Of a DNA stretch of 44,461 nucleotides, positions 16,325-23,064 are shown piece by piece (within the stretch, counting starts at the first letter, position 1; the number at the start of each line of letters is the position of its first letter). The notes beneath the pieces were generated by a model. That model saw only the letters and a list, made by a program, of their open reading frames with translations. It did no database searches and was not told the origin of the DNA. Both the position numbers and the translations under genes were made by a program. Source of the stretch: an uncultured Bacteroides sp. Lineage in GTDB: Bacteria > Bacteroidota > Bacteroidia > Bacteroidales > Bacteroidaceae. Location of the stretch: positions 1 to 44,461 of the forward strand of contig CAUHML010000023.1 of assembly GCA_959606905.1 (NCBI GenBank), in the 5' to 3' direction.

Positions 16325-17314
16325 ATGCGTTACTCTGTCATAATCCCCGTTTACAATCGTCCCGATGAAGTGGATGAACTATTACAAAGTCTCACGGCAC
16401 AGTACTTTAAAGATTTTGAAGTTGTTGTAGTGGAAGACGGTTCTTCCATTCCCTGCAAAGAAGTAACAGACCGCTATATTGACCGGTTGAATATCAAATA
16501 TTTCTCTAAGCCAAATTCAGGACCGGGGCAAACACGTAACTACGGAGCGGAACGCAGCGAGGGTGAATACCTTATTATACTGGATTCTGATGTGATTCTC
16601 CCCGAGAGATATTTCGATGCCATCGAGGCGGAACTTCTCGCTTCTCCTGCCGATGCTTTCGGAGGTCCCGACCGCGCACACGATTCCTTTACGGATATCC
16701 AGAAAGCGATTAATTATTCCATGACTTCTTTTTTCACAACGGGAGGTATTCGTGGCGGAAAAAAGAAAATGGATAAATTCTATCCCCGTAGTTTCAATAT
16801 GGGGGTACGTCGGACGGTGTATGAAACCTTGGGAGGATTCTCAAAGATGCGTTTCGGCGAGGATATTGATTTCAGCATCCGTATTTTTAAAGGTGGTTAT
16901 ACCTGTCGGCTTTTTCCGGATGCCTGGGTATATCACAAGCGCCGGACAGACTTGAAGAAATTCTTCAAACAAGTGCACAACTCCGGTATTGCCCGTATCA
17001 ATCTTTACAAGAAGTACCCTGATTCGTTGAAACTGGTGCATCTGCTTCCGGCGGTCTTTACATTAGGAGTAGCTGTTTTATTATTGGGGACACCGTTTTG
17101 TCTGTTTAGTTTCACGCCTATTCTTCTTTATGCACTGTTGGTCTGTATAGACTCGACGATTCAAAATAAGAGTTTAAGTATCGGAATATATTCCATTGCT
17201 GCCGCATTTATTCAGCTTATAGGCTATGGTACAGGTTTCTGGCGTGCATGGTGGCAACGTTGCATCAGAGGAAAAGATGAGTTTGAAGCATTTCAAAAGA
17301 ACTTTTATAAGTAA
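16325..17314 (+). CDS. Family 2 glycosyltransferase with C-terminal membrane helices
   Basis: A 329-residue GT2 (GT-A fold) glycosyltransferase. The N-terminal domain has YSVIIPVYNRPDEVDELLQSL, VVVEDGSS (nucleotide-sugar binding) and the metal-binding motif LDSDVILP, then a GGFSKMRFGEDIDFSIRIF acceptor/catalytic region with an ED-type pair. Residues about 236-300 contain two or three hydrophobic helices, so it should be anchored on the inner membrane and act at the cytoplasmic face. Donor and acceptor are unknown; cell-envelope glycan or glycolipid is likely. It stands alone between the ackA terminator and the 22-base repeat array, which begins 73 bases after its stop codon and so could lie in its 3' untranslated region. 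Confidence 0.88.
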   Translation: MRYSVIIPVYNRPDEVDELLQSLTAQYFKDFEVVVVEDGSSIPCKEVTDRYIDRLNIKYFSKPNSGPGQTRNYGAERSEGEYLIILDSDVILPERYFDAIEAELLASPADAFGGPDRAHDSFTDIQKAINYSMTSFFTTGGIRGGKKKMDKFYPRSFNMGVRRTVYETLGGFSKMRFGEDIDFSIRIFKGGYTCRLFPDAWVYHKRRTDLKKFFKQVHNSGIARINLYKKYPDSLKLVHLLPAVFTLGVAVLLLGTPFCLFSFTPILLYALLVCIDSTIQNKSLSIGIYSIAAAFIQLIGYGTGFWRAWWQRCIRGKDEFEAFQKNFYK

Positions 17315-17387
17315 ACTCGTATGATTCTGAATTGTGTCTTCACGGTTATGAACTAGGATACTTATATGACTATAAATTAATACGGCA

Positions 17388-17560
17388 AAACCAATAGTTT
17401 CATGCATTGGAACCTTTGGTTTCGCCGTAGAGAAACTATAGTTTCACCGGTGGGAAACTTTAGTTTCATCATGGAGAAACTTTAGTTTCAGACGCTTGAA
17501 ACTAAAGTTCCCAAGGCTTGAAACTTTCAGTTTCCTATAGGGAAATACCACCGGTATTTT
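17388..17560. repeat. Tandem array of 14-base palindromes at an exact 22-base period
   Basis: Palindromic units begin at 17388, 17410, 17432, 17454, 17476, 17498 and 17520, each exactly 22 bases after the last. The consensus is GAAACTWWAGTTTC; units 3, 4 and 5 are perfect palindromes (GAAACTATAGTTTC, then GAAACTTTAGTTTC twice apart from the central bases), the outer ones carry changes. An eighth position at 17542 keeps the spacing but has a different hairpin, AAATACC-ACC-GGTATTT. The spacers between units are 8 bases and all different (atgcattg, gccgtaga, accggtgg, atcatgga, agacgctt, caaggctt; the last is 7). This fills most of the 314-base gap between the glycosyltransferase gene and radC. 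The function is unknown: binding sites on one DNA face or a chain of RNA hairpins are both possible. Confidence 0.85.
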
Positions 17561-17628
17561 ATTTTCTTTTCTATATCCCCTGCCATTAAATAAAATAAGT
17601 CTACCTTTACACTTTCAAAACATAGAAA

Positions 17629-18324
17629 ATGGAAAACAAACACAAGTTATCTATCAACCAATGGGCACCGGAGGATCGTCCGCGGGAGAAAATGATAGAG
17701 AAGGGAGCAGCCGCATTGAGTGACGCCGAACTACTCGCTATATTAATAGGCTCCGGGAATACGGAAGAAAGCGCTGTCGAACTGATGCGACGCCTGCTTT
17801 TGTCCTGTGATAATAACCTGAATGCTTTGGCGAAGTGGGAAGTGTGCGACTATTCCCGTTTTAAAGGAATGGGACCGGCAAAGAGCATTACGGTTATGGC
17901 CGCCCTTGAATTAGGCAAGCGGCGGAAATTGCAAAACATCAGAGAGAGACTTCGGATCACCTGCTCGAAAGATATCTACGAGATTTTTCAACCACTAATG
18001 TGCGACTTGGCGCAAGAAGAGTTCTGGGTACTGTTGTTGAATCAGGCAACGAAACTGATTGATAAGATACGTATCAGTTCCGGCGGTATAGACGGTACTT
18101 ATGCCGATGTGCGTTCCATTCTTCGGGAAGCATTGATGCAAAGGGCTACACAAATAGCTGTGGTGCACAATCACCCTTCCGGAAATATTCAGCCTAGCCA
18201 GCCTGACAGGACATTGACGGAACATATCCGTAAAGCGGCGGATACGATGAATATTCGCCTGATAGACCATGTCATAGTCTGTGAGGACGGCTTTTACAGC
18301 TTTGCAGATGAAGGGCTGCTCTGA
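17629..18324 (+). CDS. radC: RadC/MPN-domain protein (DUF2466)
   Basis: A 231-residue full-length RadC family protein. It has the N-terminal UPF0758 helix-hairpin-helix region (EKMIEKGAAALSDAELLAILIGSG, FKGMGPAKSITVMAALELGKR) and a JAB/MPN metal-binding domain with the motif VVHNHPSGNIQPSQPD (His-x-His-x6-Asp type) and LIDHVIVCEDGFYSFADEGLL at the end. Its historical link to DNA repair is doubtful; it is probably a metal-dependent hydrolase or nuclease-like protein with an unclear role. A weak promoter-like TACCTTTA lies at 17602-17609. The 22-base repeat array ends about 70 bases upstream, so regulation of this gene by the array is possible. Confidence 0.95.
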   Translation: MENKHKLSINQWAPEDRPREKMIEKGAAALSDAELLAILIGSGNTEESAVELMRRLLLSCDNNLNALAKWEVCDYSRFKGMGPAKSITVMAALELGKRRKLQNIRERLRITCSKDIYEIFQPLMCDLAQEEFWVLLLNQATKLIDKIRISSGGIDGTYADVRSILREALMQRATQIAVVHNHPSGNIQPSQPDRTLTEHIRKAADTMNIRLIDHVIVCEDGFYSFADEGLL

Positions 18325-18411
18325 AACGATTGATGAATATTTCCCGCAACAATTTAGTCTCTCGGTATGTTTTTTAGTTAGGTACGCATTCCGTGTCTAA
18401 TTTTTTATCTC

Positions 18412-18419
18412 TATCTTTG
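18412..18419 (+). promoter_or_regulatory. -7 promoter box for the DUF59-lpxH pair
   Basis: TATCTTTG, an exact TAnnTTTG match, 20 bases before the ATG at 18440. No -33 TTTG is evident at the expected spacing. Confidence 0.55.
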
Positions 18420-18439
18420 CAATACATAAATAAGAACGT

Positions 18440-18751
18440 ATGGAAAAGTTTGAAATAGAAGAAAAGATTGTAGCCATGCTAAAAACTGTGTACGATCCGG
18501 AAATCCCGGTGAATGTATACGATCTTGGGCTGATCTATAAGATAGATGTCTCTGATAATGGGGAAGTGGTGCTGGATATGACACTGACAGCACCGAACTG
18601 TCCGGCCGCTGATTTTATCATGGAAGATATTCGCCAGAAGATAGAATCTGTGGAAGGAGTGAACTCGGCTACCATTAATCTGGTGTTTGAACCGGAATGG
18701 GATAAGGATATGATGAGTGAGGAGGCTAAACTGGAACTGGGTTTTTTATGA
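18440..18751 (+). CDS. DUF59/MIP18 family Fe-S cluster assembly protein (SufT/PaaD-like)
   Basis: A 103-residue cytoplasmic protein of the DUF59 family. The core signature is present: LKTVYDPEIPVNVYDLGLIYKI, then LDMTLTAPNCPAADFI with the conserved Cys that is implicated in Fe-S cluster handling, and NLVFEPEWDKDMMSEEAKLELG at the end. In Bacteroidetes such proteins often accompany SUF genes, but here it is next to lpxH, whose ATG overlaps this stop by four bases. Translational coupling is therefore likely although no functional link between the two is obvious. Confidence 0.92.
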   Translation: MEKFEIEEKIVAMLKTVYDPEIPVNVYDLGLIYKIDVSDNGEVVLDMTLTAPNCPAADFIMEDIRQKIESVEGVNSATINLVFEPEWDKDMMSEEAKLELGFL

Positions 18752-19512
18752 AGAATGTCTATTTCCTTTCCGATGCACATCTTGGTTCCCGTGCTATTGA
18801 ACATGGGCGTACACAGGAACGGCGTTTGGTGAATTTTCTTGATAGTATAAAGCACAAGGCAGCTGCCGTTTATCTGCTGGGAGATATGTTCGACTTCTGG
18901 TATGAATTCCGGTTGGTCGTACCTAAGGGTTACACCCGTTTCCTGGGGAAAATTTCCGAGCTGACGGATATGGGAGTAGAAGTACATTTCTTTACCGGTA
19001 ACCATGATATTTGGTGCGGAGATTATCTTACCAAAGAGTGTGGTGTCATTATGCACCGTGAACCATTGACTACTGAGATCTATGGAAAAGAGTTCTATCT
19101 TGCTCATGGTGACGGACTTGGTGACCCGGATAAAAAGTTCAAATTACTTCGTTCCATGTTTCACAGCAAAACATTGCAGACCCTATTTTCCGCCCTTCAT
19201 CCTCGTTGGAGTGTGGAATTGGGATTGACATGGGCAAAACACAGCCGACAGAAACGGGCTGATGGAAAGGAACCGGATTATATGGGAGAAAACCAGGAAC
19301 ATCTGGTACTATATACGAAGGAGTATCTGAAAAGTCATCCTAATATCAACTTCTTTATTTATGGTCATCGTCACATTGAACTGGATCTGATGTTGAGTAC
19401 CACTTCACGCGTGTTGATTCTTGGGGACTGGATTAATTATTTTTCATATGCAGTATTCGACGGCGAAAACCTTTTCCTTGAAGATTATATAGAAGGAGAG
19501 ACACAAGCTTAG
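18748..19512 (+). CDS. lpxH: UDP-2,3-diacylglucosamine diphosphatase (LpxH family)
   Basis: A 254-residue calcineurin-like metallophosphoesterase of the lipid A pathway, splitting UDP-2,3-diacylglucosamine into lipid X and UMP at the inner membrane surface. The metal-binding motifs appear in order: LSDAHLGS, LLGDMFDFWYEF, TGNHDIW, LAHGDGLGD and IYGHRHIE. The ATG overlaps the DUF59 stop codon. It is followed by a 17-base perfect inverted repeat shared with the convergent alkaline phosphatase gene. LpxG or another phosphoesterase with the same core fold is the main alternative name, but the FDFWYEF motif is LpxH-like. Confidence 0.9.
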   Translation: MKNVYFLSDAHLGSRAIEHGRTQERRLVNFLDSIKHKAAAVYLLGDMFDFWYEFRLVVPKGYTRFLGKISELTDMGVEVHFFTGNHDIWCGDYLTKECGVIMHREPLTTEIYGKEFYLAHGDGLGDPDKKFKLLRSMFHSKTLQTLFSALHPRWSVELGLTWAKHSRQKRADGKEPDYMGENQEHLVLYTKEYLKSHPNINFFIYGHRHIELDLMLSTTSRVLILGDWINYFSYAVFDGENLFLEDYIEGETQA

Positions 19513-19516
19513 AAAT

Positions 19517-19584
19517 AAATAATAAGTATTAAGCATTAATTCTATGCAGTTATAGCGCAAACTAATACTTAATACTTATTATTT
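19517..19584. terminator. 17-base perfect inverted repeat between convergent genes
   Basis: AAATAATAAGTATTAAG (19517-19533) and CTTAATACTTATTATTT (19568-19584) are exact reverse complements, 34 bases apart. They fill the 78-base gap between the lpxH and alkaline phosphatase stop codons. All stem pairs but three are A-T. A two-way terminator is the simplest reading. Confidence 0.55.
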
Positions 19585-19590
19585 AATATC

Positions 19591-20991
19591 TTATTTGTAC
19601 CCTGCCGCTTTAGCAATTCTTTTGGGAATCTCCGTATTGTCTATTTTTTCACTGAACAAGTGAGAACCTGCCCCGATAGCGAATACAGGAACAAAACCTG
19701 CTGAATGGCCGCCGCTTACCCAGCCTACCATAGAGATTTCGTCCATTACTTCTTTGGCACATGCAGCCATTGGTTCACTTTTGGAATACATACTTTCAGC
19801 AAATACTACTTTGTTTTTGATGAATGACTTCTCAAATTCGTCGCGTAACTTCTTTTCTTGCTCCCAAGAAATAGGGAATTGTTTCCAAAAGCCCATTTCT
19901 TCACCAAGGAATGTTTTCATATCTTCCCAAGTCACTTTGTTTCCTTTGGATTTTCTTAGTTCGCTGATACGTTTGGAAAGGCCGTCAGCAGAATGTTTCT
20001 GATGTTGAAGTGCTTTCAGGTTCAATGCATATTTGCCTGTACCTAATACGATACCACCGGTTTCGTGATCGGCTGTTACTACGATAAGAGTTTCTTTCGG
20101 GTGTTTCTTGTAGAATTCATACGCTACTTTGATAGCATTATCCATGTCTTTTACTTCATTGAATACAGTAGCTGCGTCATTTGCATGGCAAGCCCAGTCG
20201 ATTTTTCCGCCTTCTACCATTAAGAAAAAGCCTTTATTTTTACCTTTAGTCAGAAAGTCAATAGCACTTTCGGTGATTTGGGCAAGAGTCAGATCATTGT
20301 CTTTACGGTCGATAGCATAAGGCAAACAGGAGGGATTTGCTCCTTCTTCCTGTATCAATATCATCTTTTCGGCATTCTGGGATTTTGCTTTGTAATCATT
20401 GTAACCGCGTGCTACGGTGTAACCGGCTTCTTCGAAAATAGGGAAGATGCTCGGAGCCTTTTTGTTGTCGAACGTAGTGGTTGGCTTTAGAAAACCACCG
20501 CCTGCGTAGAAATCGAAATTAGCTTTTGGCAGGTCTAGAGCGATTTCGTAATACATATTACGATCCGGTTGATGAGCATAAAATGCAGCAGGAGTGGCAT
20601 GGTCTACACTGACCGAAGTGGTGACACCTACTTTCTTACCGGCTTTCTTAGCCTTCTCGGCTACTGTTTGTATGGCATTTTTCTCTTCATTCACGGAAAT
20701 TGCATGGTTGTAGGTTTTCTTTCCGGTGGCGAGTGCTGTACCTGCGGCGGCAGAGTCGGTAACAGAATTTGTAGCGGAAAAAGTAGTGGCCATAGTAGCT
20801 ACCGGAAATTGTGTAAACAGTAGTGGCTCAACACCGATACGCCCGTTTTGCAATTCGGCTTGGAACATCTCTGTGCCATTGACTTGGTTGACTCCCATTC
20901 CATCTCCGATGAAATAGAATACGTACTTTGCCTGACCGTTTGCAACGACGGAGATGAGGACAAAGAATAACGTGTAGATTAACTTTTTCAT
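19591..20991 (-). CDS. phoA: Alkaline phosphatase (PhoA family)
   Basis: A 466-residue exported phosphomonoesterase. The start at 20991 gives a proper signal peptide (MKKLIYTLFFVLISVVANGQ); the longer open frame up to 21066 would run through the promoter. Metal and nucleophile motifs are clear: YFIGDGMG (Asp30), TDSAAAGTALATGKKT with Ser80 as nucleophile, HPKETLIVVTADHETGG and the final GGHSAGFVPVFAIGAG with a metal-binding His. It releases phosphate from organic phosphate esters in the periplasm. It is likely expressed from the TAACTTTG box at 21025-21032, which lies against the efp terminator. Confidence 0.93.
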   Translation of the reverse strand: MKKLIYTLFFVLISVVANGQAKYVFYFIGDGMGVNQVNGTEMFQAELQNGRIGVEPLLFTQFPVATMATTFSATNSVTDSAAAGTALATGKKTYNHAISVNEEKNAIQTVAEKAKKAGKKVGVTTSVSVDHATPAAFYAHQPDRNMYYEIALDLPKANFDFYAGGGFLKPTTTFDNKKAPSIFPIFEEAGYTVARGYNDYKAKSQNAEKMILIQEEGANPSCLPYAIDRKDNDLTLAQITESAIDFLTKGKNKGFFLMVEGGKIDWACHANDAATVFNEVKDMDNAIKVAYEFYKKHPKETLIVVTADHETGGIVLGTGKYALNLKALQHQKHSADGLSKRISELRKSKGNKVTWEDMKTFLGEEMGFWKQFPISWEQEKKLRDEFEKSFIKNKVVFAESMYSKSEPMAACAKEVMDEISMVGWVSGGHSAGFVPVFAIGAGSHLFSEKIDNTEIPKRIAKAAGYK

Positions 20992-21024
20992 TCTTTTATA
21001 TTTTTGTATAGAGTTAGTGTGGCA

Positions 21025-21032
21025 CAAAGTTA
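21025..21032 (-). promoter_or_regulatory. -7 promoter box for alkaline phosphatase
   Basis: On the - strand this reads TAACTTTG. A CAAA (TTTG on the - strand) at 21058-21061, 25 bases further, may be the -33 element; it lies in the loop of the efp terminator hairpin. Confidence 0.5.
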
Positions 21033-21034
21033 AT

Positions 21035-21070
21035 AAAAAACGGTGGAGATGCCGTAGCAAATCCACCGTT
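21035..21070 (-). terminator. Rho-independent terminator of efp
   Basis: Arms AACGGTGGA (21039-21047) and TCCACCGTT (21062-21070) enclose 14 bases. Read on the - strand the stem is followed by a T-run (complement of A at 21035-21040), as expected for efp. Confidence 0.85.
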
Positions 21071-21093
21071 TCTTTATGTCATTTATATAACAA

Positions 21094-21660
21094 TTATGCT
21101 TTCACACGTCCTACGTAGGAACCGTCGCGTGTATCAATTTCAATTGTTTCGCCTTCGTTGATGAATAACGGAACGCGTACTGTTGCACCAGATTCTACCG
21201 TTGCCGGTTTCAGTGTGTTGGTAGCTGTATCACCTTTCAGGCCTGGTTCTGTATATGTGATTTTCATCTGAACTTTGATAGGCATGTCTGCATAGAGTAC
21301 AGTTTCTGTAGAAGCATCGGAGACAACGTCCAAAGTCATGCCTTCGAGCAAGAAGTCAACGCCGTTAATCAAATCGTGAGCGATAGGATGTTGGTCGAAA
21401 GTTTCCTGATTCATGAAGATATAATCATCTCCTTCTTTATACAAAAACTGATATGGACGACGTTCTACACGTACATCTTCCAGCTTTTCGCCGATGTTGA
21501 AACGACGTTCAAGAACGTATCCGCTAACTACATCTTTGAGTTTTGTACGCATGAAAGTATTACCTTTACCAGGTTTTACATGTAGGAATTCGATACAGAA
21601 ATAGAGCTTTCCGTCCATACGGATACAAGTTCCGTTTTTGATGTCTTGAGCATTAATCAT
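21094..21660 (-). CDS. efp: Translation elongation factor P
   Basis: A 188-residue EF-P with the three beta-barrel domains of the family. It relieves ribosomes stalled at polyproline stretches by binding between the P and E sites. The N-terminal KOW-like domain has the loop KPGKGNTFMRTKLK with Lys32 at the tip, the position modified in many bacteria; the C-terminal OB domains end in EGETIEIDTRDGSYVGRVKA, the family's closing signature. It is divergent from rpmH and has a well-formed promoter at 21719-21750 and a hairpin terminator at 21035-21070. Confidence 0.98.
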   Translation of the reverse strand: MINAQDIKNGTCIRMDGKLYFCIEFLHVKPGKGNTFMRTKLKDVVSGYVLERRFNIGEKLEDVRVERRPYQFLYKEGDDYIFMNQETFDQHPIAHDLINGVDFLLEGMTLDVVSDASTETVLYADMPIKVQMKITYTEPGLKGDTATNTLKPATVESGATVRVPLFINEGETIEIDTRDGSYVGRVKA

Positions 21661-21718
21661 ACTGCTATTTTTCTTATTATATTATTGTTATTTAATTGTT
21701 TTCGCAGGAATTCGACTG

Positions 21719-21750
21719 CAAAAGTAATCTAAATCAGTAAAAAACACAAA
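21719..21750 (-). promoter_or_regulatory. efp promoter
   Basis: On the - strand the -33 element TTTG (21747-21750) and the -7 box TACTTTTG (21719-21726) are separated by 20 bases, a full match to the Bacteroides sigma-ABfr consensus. Confidence 0.8.
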
Positions 21751-21777
21751 AACTTTTGAGCAAAAATGAGTTATCTC

Positions 21778-21808
21778 TTGGTTAATTTAAAAAAAGTGCC
21801 TATTTTTG
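21778..21808 (+). promoter_or_regulatory. rpmH promoter
   Basis: TTG at 21778-21780 and the -7 box TATTTTTG at 21801-21808 are separated by 20 bases. Start of transcription would be near 21815, giving a leader of about 38 bases before the ATG at 21853. Confidence 0.75.
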
Positions 21809-21852
21809 CAGCCCGATTACGTAGAATAATAACATAAAAACAAGATACAGTA

Positions 21853-22014
21853 ATGAAAAGAACATTTCAACCCTCTAACAGAAAGAGAAAAAACAAACAC
21901 GGTTTCCGTGAGAGAATGGCATCGGCTAATGGTCGTAGAGTATTAGCTGCTCGCCGTGCAAAAGGCAGAAAGAAACTGACTGTTTCTGATGAGTACAATG
22001 GACAGAAGTGGTAA
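21853..22014 (+). CDS. rpmH: 50S ribosomal protein L34
   Basis: A 53-residue, strongly basic ribosomal protein: [19 protein letters not shown] at the start, then the family signature [21 protein letters not shown], here followed by the short tail [12 protein letters not shown]. The N-terminus is the standard L34 start. It lies alone between a consensus promoter and a very strong hairpin terminator, so it is a single-gene transcript. It is not next to rnpA, its usual partner in many bacteria. Confidence 0.98.
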   Translation: MKRTFQPSNRKRKNKHGFRERMASANGRRVLAARRAKGRKKLTVSDEYNGQKW

Positions 22015-22023
22015 TCACTAGTC

Positions 22024-22078
22024 ATCAGAAGAAACAAAAAGGCGAAGAATAACTCTTCGCCTTTTTGTTTCTTCTGAT
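22024..22078 (+). terminator. rpmH terminator with a 25-base perfect stem
   Basis: The left arm 22024-22048 and the right arm 22054-22078 are exact reverse complements over 25 bases, with a five-base loop (ATAAC). The core is GGCGAAGA...TCTTCGCC followed by CTTTTTG, so termination can occur inside the right arm. It begins 10 bases after the rpmH stop codon. Confidence 0.9.
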
Positions 22079-22220
22079 TTTTAATTTGCTAATAGAATGT
22101 TAAAACATTCAGCTGTTTATTCTTGTTTGTTGCTTTTTTGCTTTTCTTTGTGATATGAATCAGTATTTGTAGACAAGCTGTGTATAATATGGGAATATAT
22201 TCGGGAAATGAACCCCCCGG

Positions 22221-22307
22221 ATGAAAATAATAAGGTTGTTGAAATCTATAGGAGTGGGGATTATAGTTGCAACAATTCCGGCAATGATAAGTGTCCTAAC
22301 ATCATGA
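22221..22307 (+). CDS. Possible 28-residue hydrophobic membrane peptide
   Basis: The frame encodes a peptide starting MKIIRLLKSIGVGIIVATIP and ending AMISVLTS: three basic residues near the N-terminus and then a continuous hydrophobic stretch long enough to span a membrane or act as a signal-like helix. The stop codon lies inside the loop of the hairpin at 22292-22316. The size and make-up recall type I toxins and other small membrane peptides, but no promoter, ribosome site or antisense RNA is convincing. It could be a chance frame. Confidence 0.25.
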   Translation: MKIIRLLKSIGVGIIVATIPAMISVLTS

Positions 22308-22321
22308 GGTAGGACATTTTT
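22292..22321 (+). terminator. Hairpin with T-run, possible terminator
   Basis: TGTCCTA (22292-22298) pairs perfectly with TAGGACA (22310-22316) across an 11-base loop and is followed by TTTTTC. It would end a transcript coming from 22079-22291. Confidence 0.5.
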
Positions 22322-22357
22322 CATTGCCTACTATTCAAAAATTCAACTATTTTGTCG

Positions 22358-22365
22358 TATCTTTG
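22358..22365 (+). promoter_or_regulatory. -7 promoter box of the PASTA-rluD-ddl cluster
   Basis: TATCTTTG, an exact consensus match 22 bases before the ATG at 22388. It rules out the upstream in-frame start at 22352. No matching -33 element is seen. Confidence 0.6.
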
Positions 22366-22387
22366 GCGCATATTAACAGCAAAGCGT

Positions 22388-23038
22388 ATGACTATTAAAG
22401 AATTCTTTTCTTTTAAAACAAATAAATTTTTCTGGCTGAATATTGTTGCCATGATTGTGGTAGTGGTAGTAATGATATTCGGTGTGCTGAAATGGATGGA
22501 TGTGTACACCCATCATGGAGAAACTGTGGTTGTGCCTGATGTGAAAGGTATGACTACGGAAGAGGCTGCAAAGATGTTCCGCAATCGTGGATTGGTGGCG
22601 GTGATCTCGGATACTAAGTATGTTAAGGATAAAGCGGCAGGAATTATTCTTGAACTGAAGCCGGGGGCCGGTGAGAAAGTTAAAGAAGGACGTACGGTCT
22701 ATCTGACGGTTAATACCTTGGATGTGCCGTTGCGTGTGATTCCGGATGTTGCTGATAACAGTTCGCTTCGCCAAGCACAGGCTAAGTTGCTGAGTGCCGG
22801 GTTTAAATTGAACGAAGTACAGTTGGTCAATGGAGAGAAAGACTGGGTGTATGGTGTGAAATATCAGGGACGCCAATTAACGGCAGGGGAGAAAATCCCT
22901 ATGGGAGCCTCCTTGACATTAATGGTAGGAGATGGAGCCGGTGATACAGTGGAAGAAGATTCTATTGATATCGATCTAGACACGGAAGAGCCGGTGGCGT
23001 CAGAATCATCATCCACACAAGATGATAGTTGGTTTTAA
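22388..23038 (+). CDS. Membrane-anchored PASTA domain protein
   Basis: A 216-residue bitopic protein: a short cytoplasmic N-terminus, one strong transmembrane helix (about residues 16-37, AMIVVVVVMIFGVL core), then about two to three PASTA repeats. These are seen in VPDVKGMTTEEAAKMFRNRG, IPDVADNSSLRQAQAKLLSAG and the LKPGAGEKVKEGRTVYLTVN / GASLTLMVGDG closing strands. The acidic tail (EEDSIDIDLDTEEP) is probably disordered. PASTA domains bind peptidoglycan fragments or beta-lactams in Ser/Thr kinases and PBPs, but there is no kinase or transpeptidase domain here. It heads a cluster with rluD and ddl; location beside ddl suggests a cell wall role. Start chosen from the promoter position. Confidence 0.9.
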   Translation: MTIKEFFSFKTNKFFWLNIVAMIVVVVVMIFGVLKWMDVYTHHGETVVVPDVKGMTTEEAAKMFRNRGLVAVISDTKYVKDKAAGIILELKPGAGEKVKEGRTVYLTVNTLDVPLRVIPDVADNSSLRQAQAKLLSAGFKLNEVQLVNGEKDWVYGVKYQGRQLTAGEKIPMGASLTLMVGDGAGDTVEEDSIDIDLDTEEPVASESSSTQDDSWF

Positions 23039-23064
23039 TTGATAAACAACAGAAACAGACTCGC

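Larger units (their letters stand above)
22079..22357. other. Intergenic region between rpmH and the PASTA gene
   Basis: Apart from the 28-codon frame at 22221-22307 and the hairpin at 22292-22316, no gene or RNA family is recognised here. The stretch 22081-22200 is T-rich on the + strand with a TATAAT-like string at 22183-22188 but no proper Bacteroides promoter. Confidence 0.5.

Noticed and set aside
17388..17560. The 22-base array as a CRISPR array
   Set aside because: Spacers of only 8 bases, 14-base repeats that drift in sequence, and no cas gene in the window; CRISPR spacers are about 26-40 bases.
19517..19584. Inverted repeat as the ends of an insertion sequence
   Set aside because: Only 34 bases lie between the arms, there is no transposase, and the place between two convergent stop codons fits a terminator.
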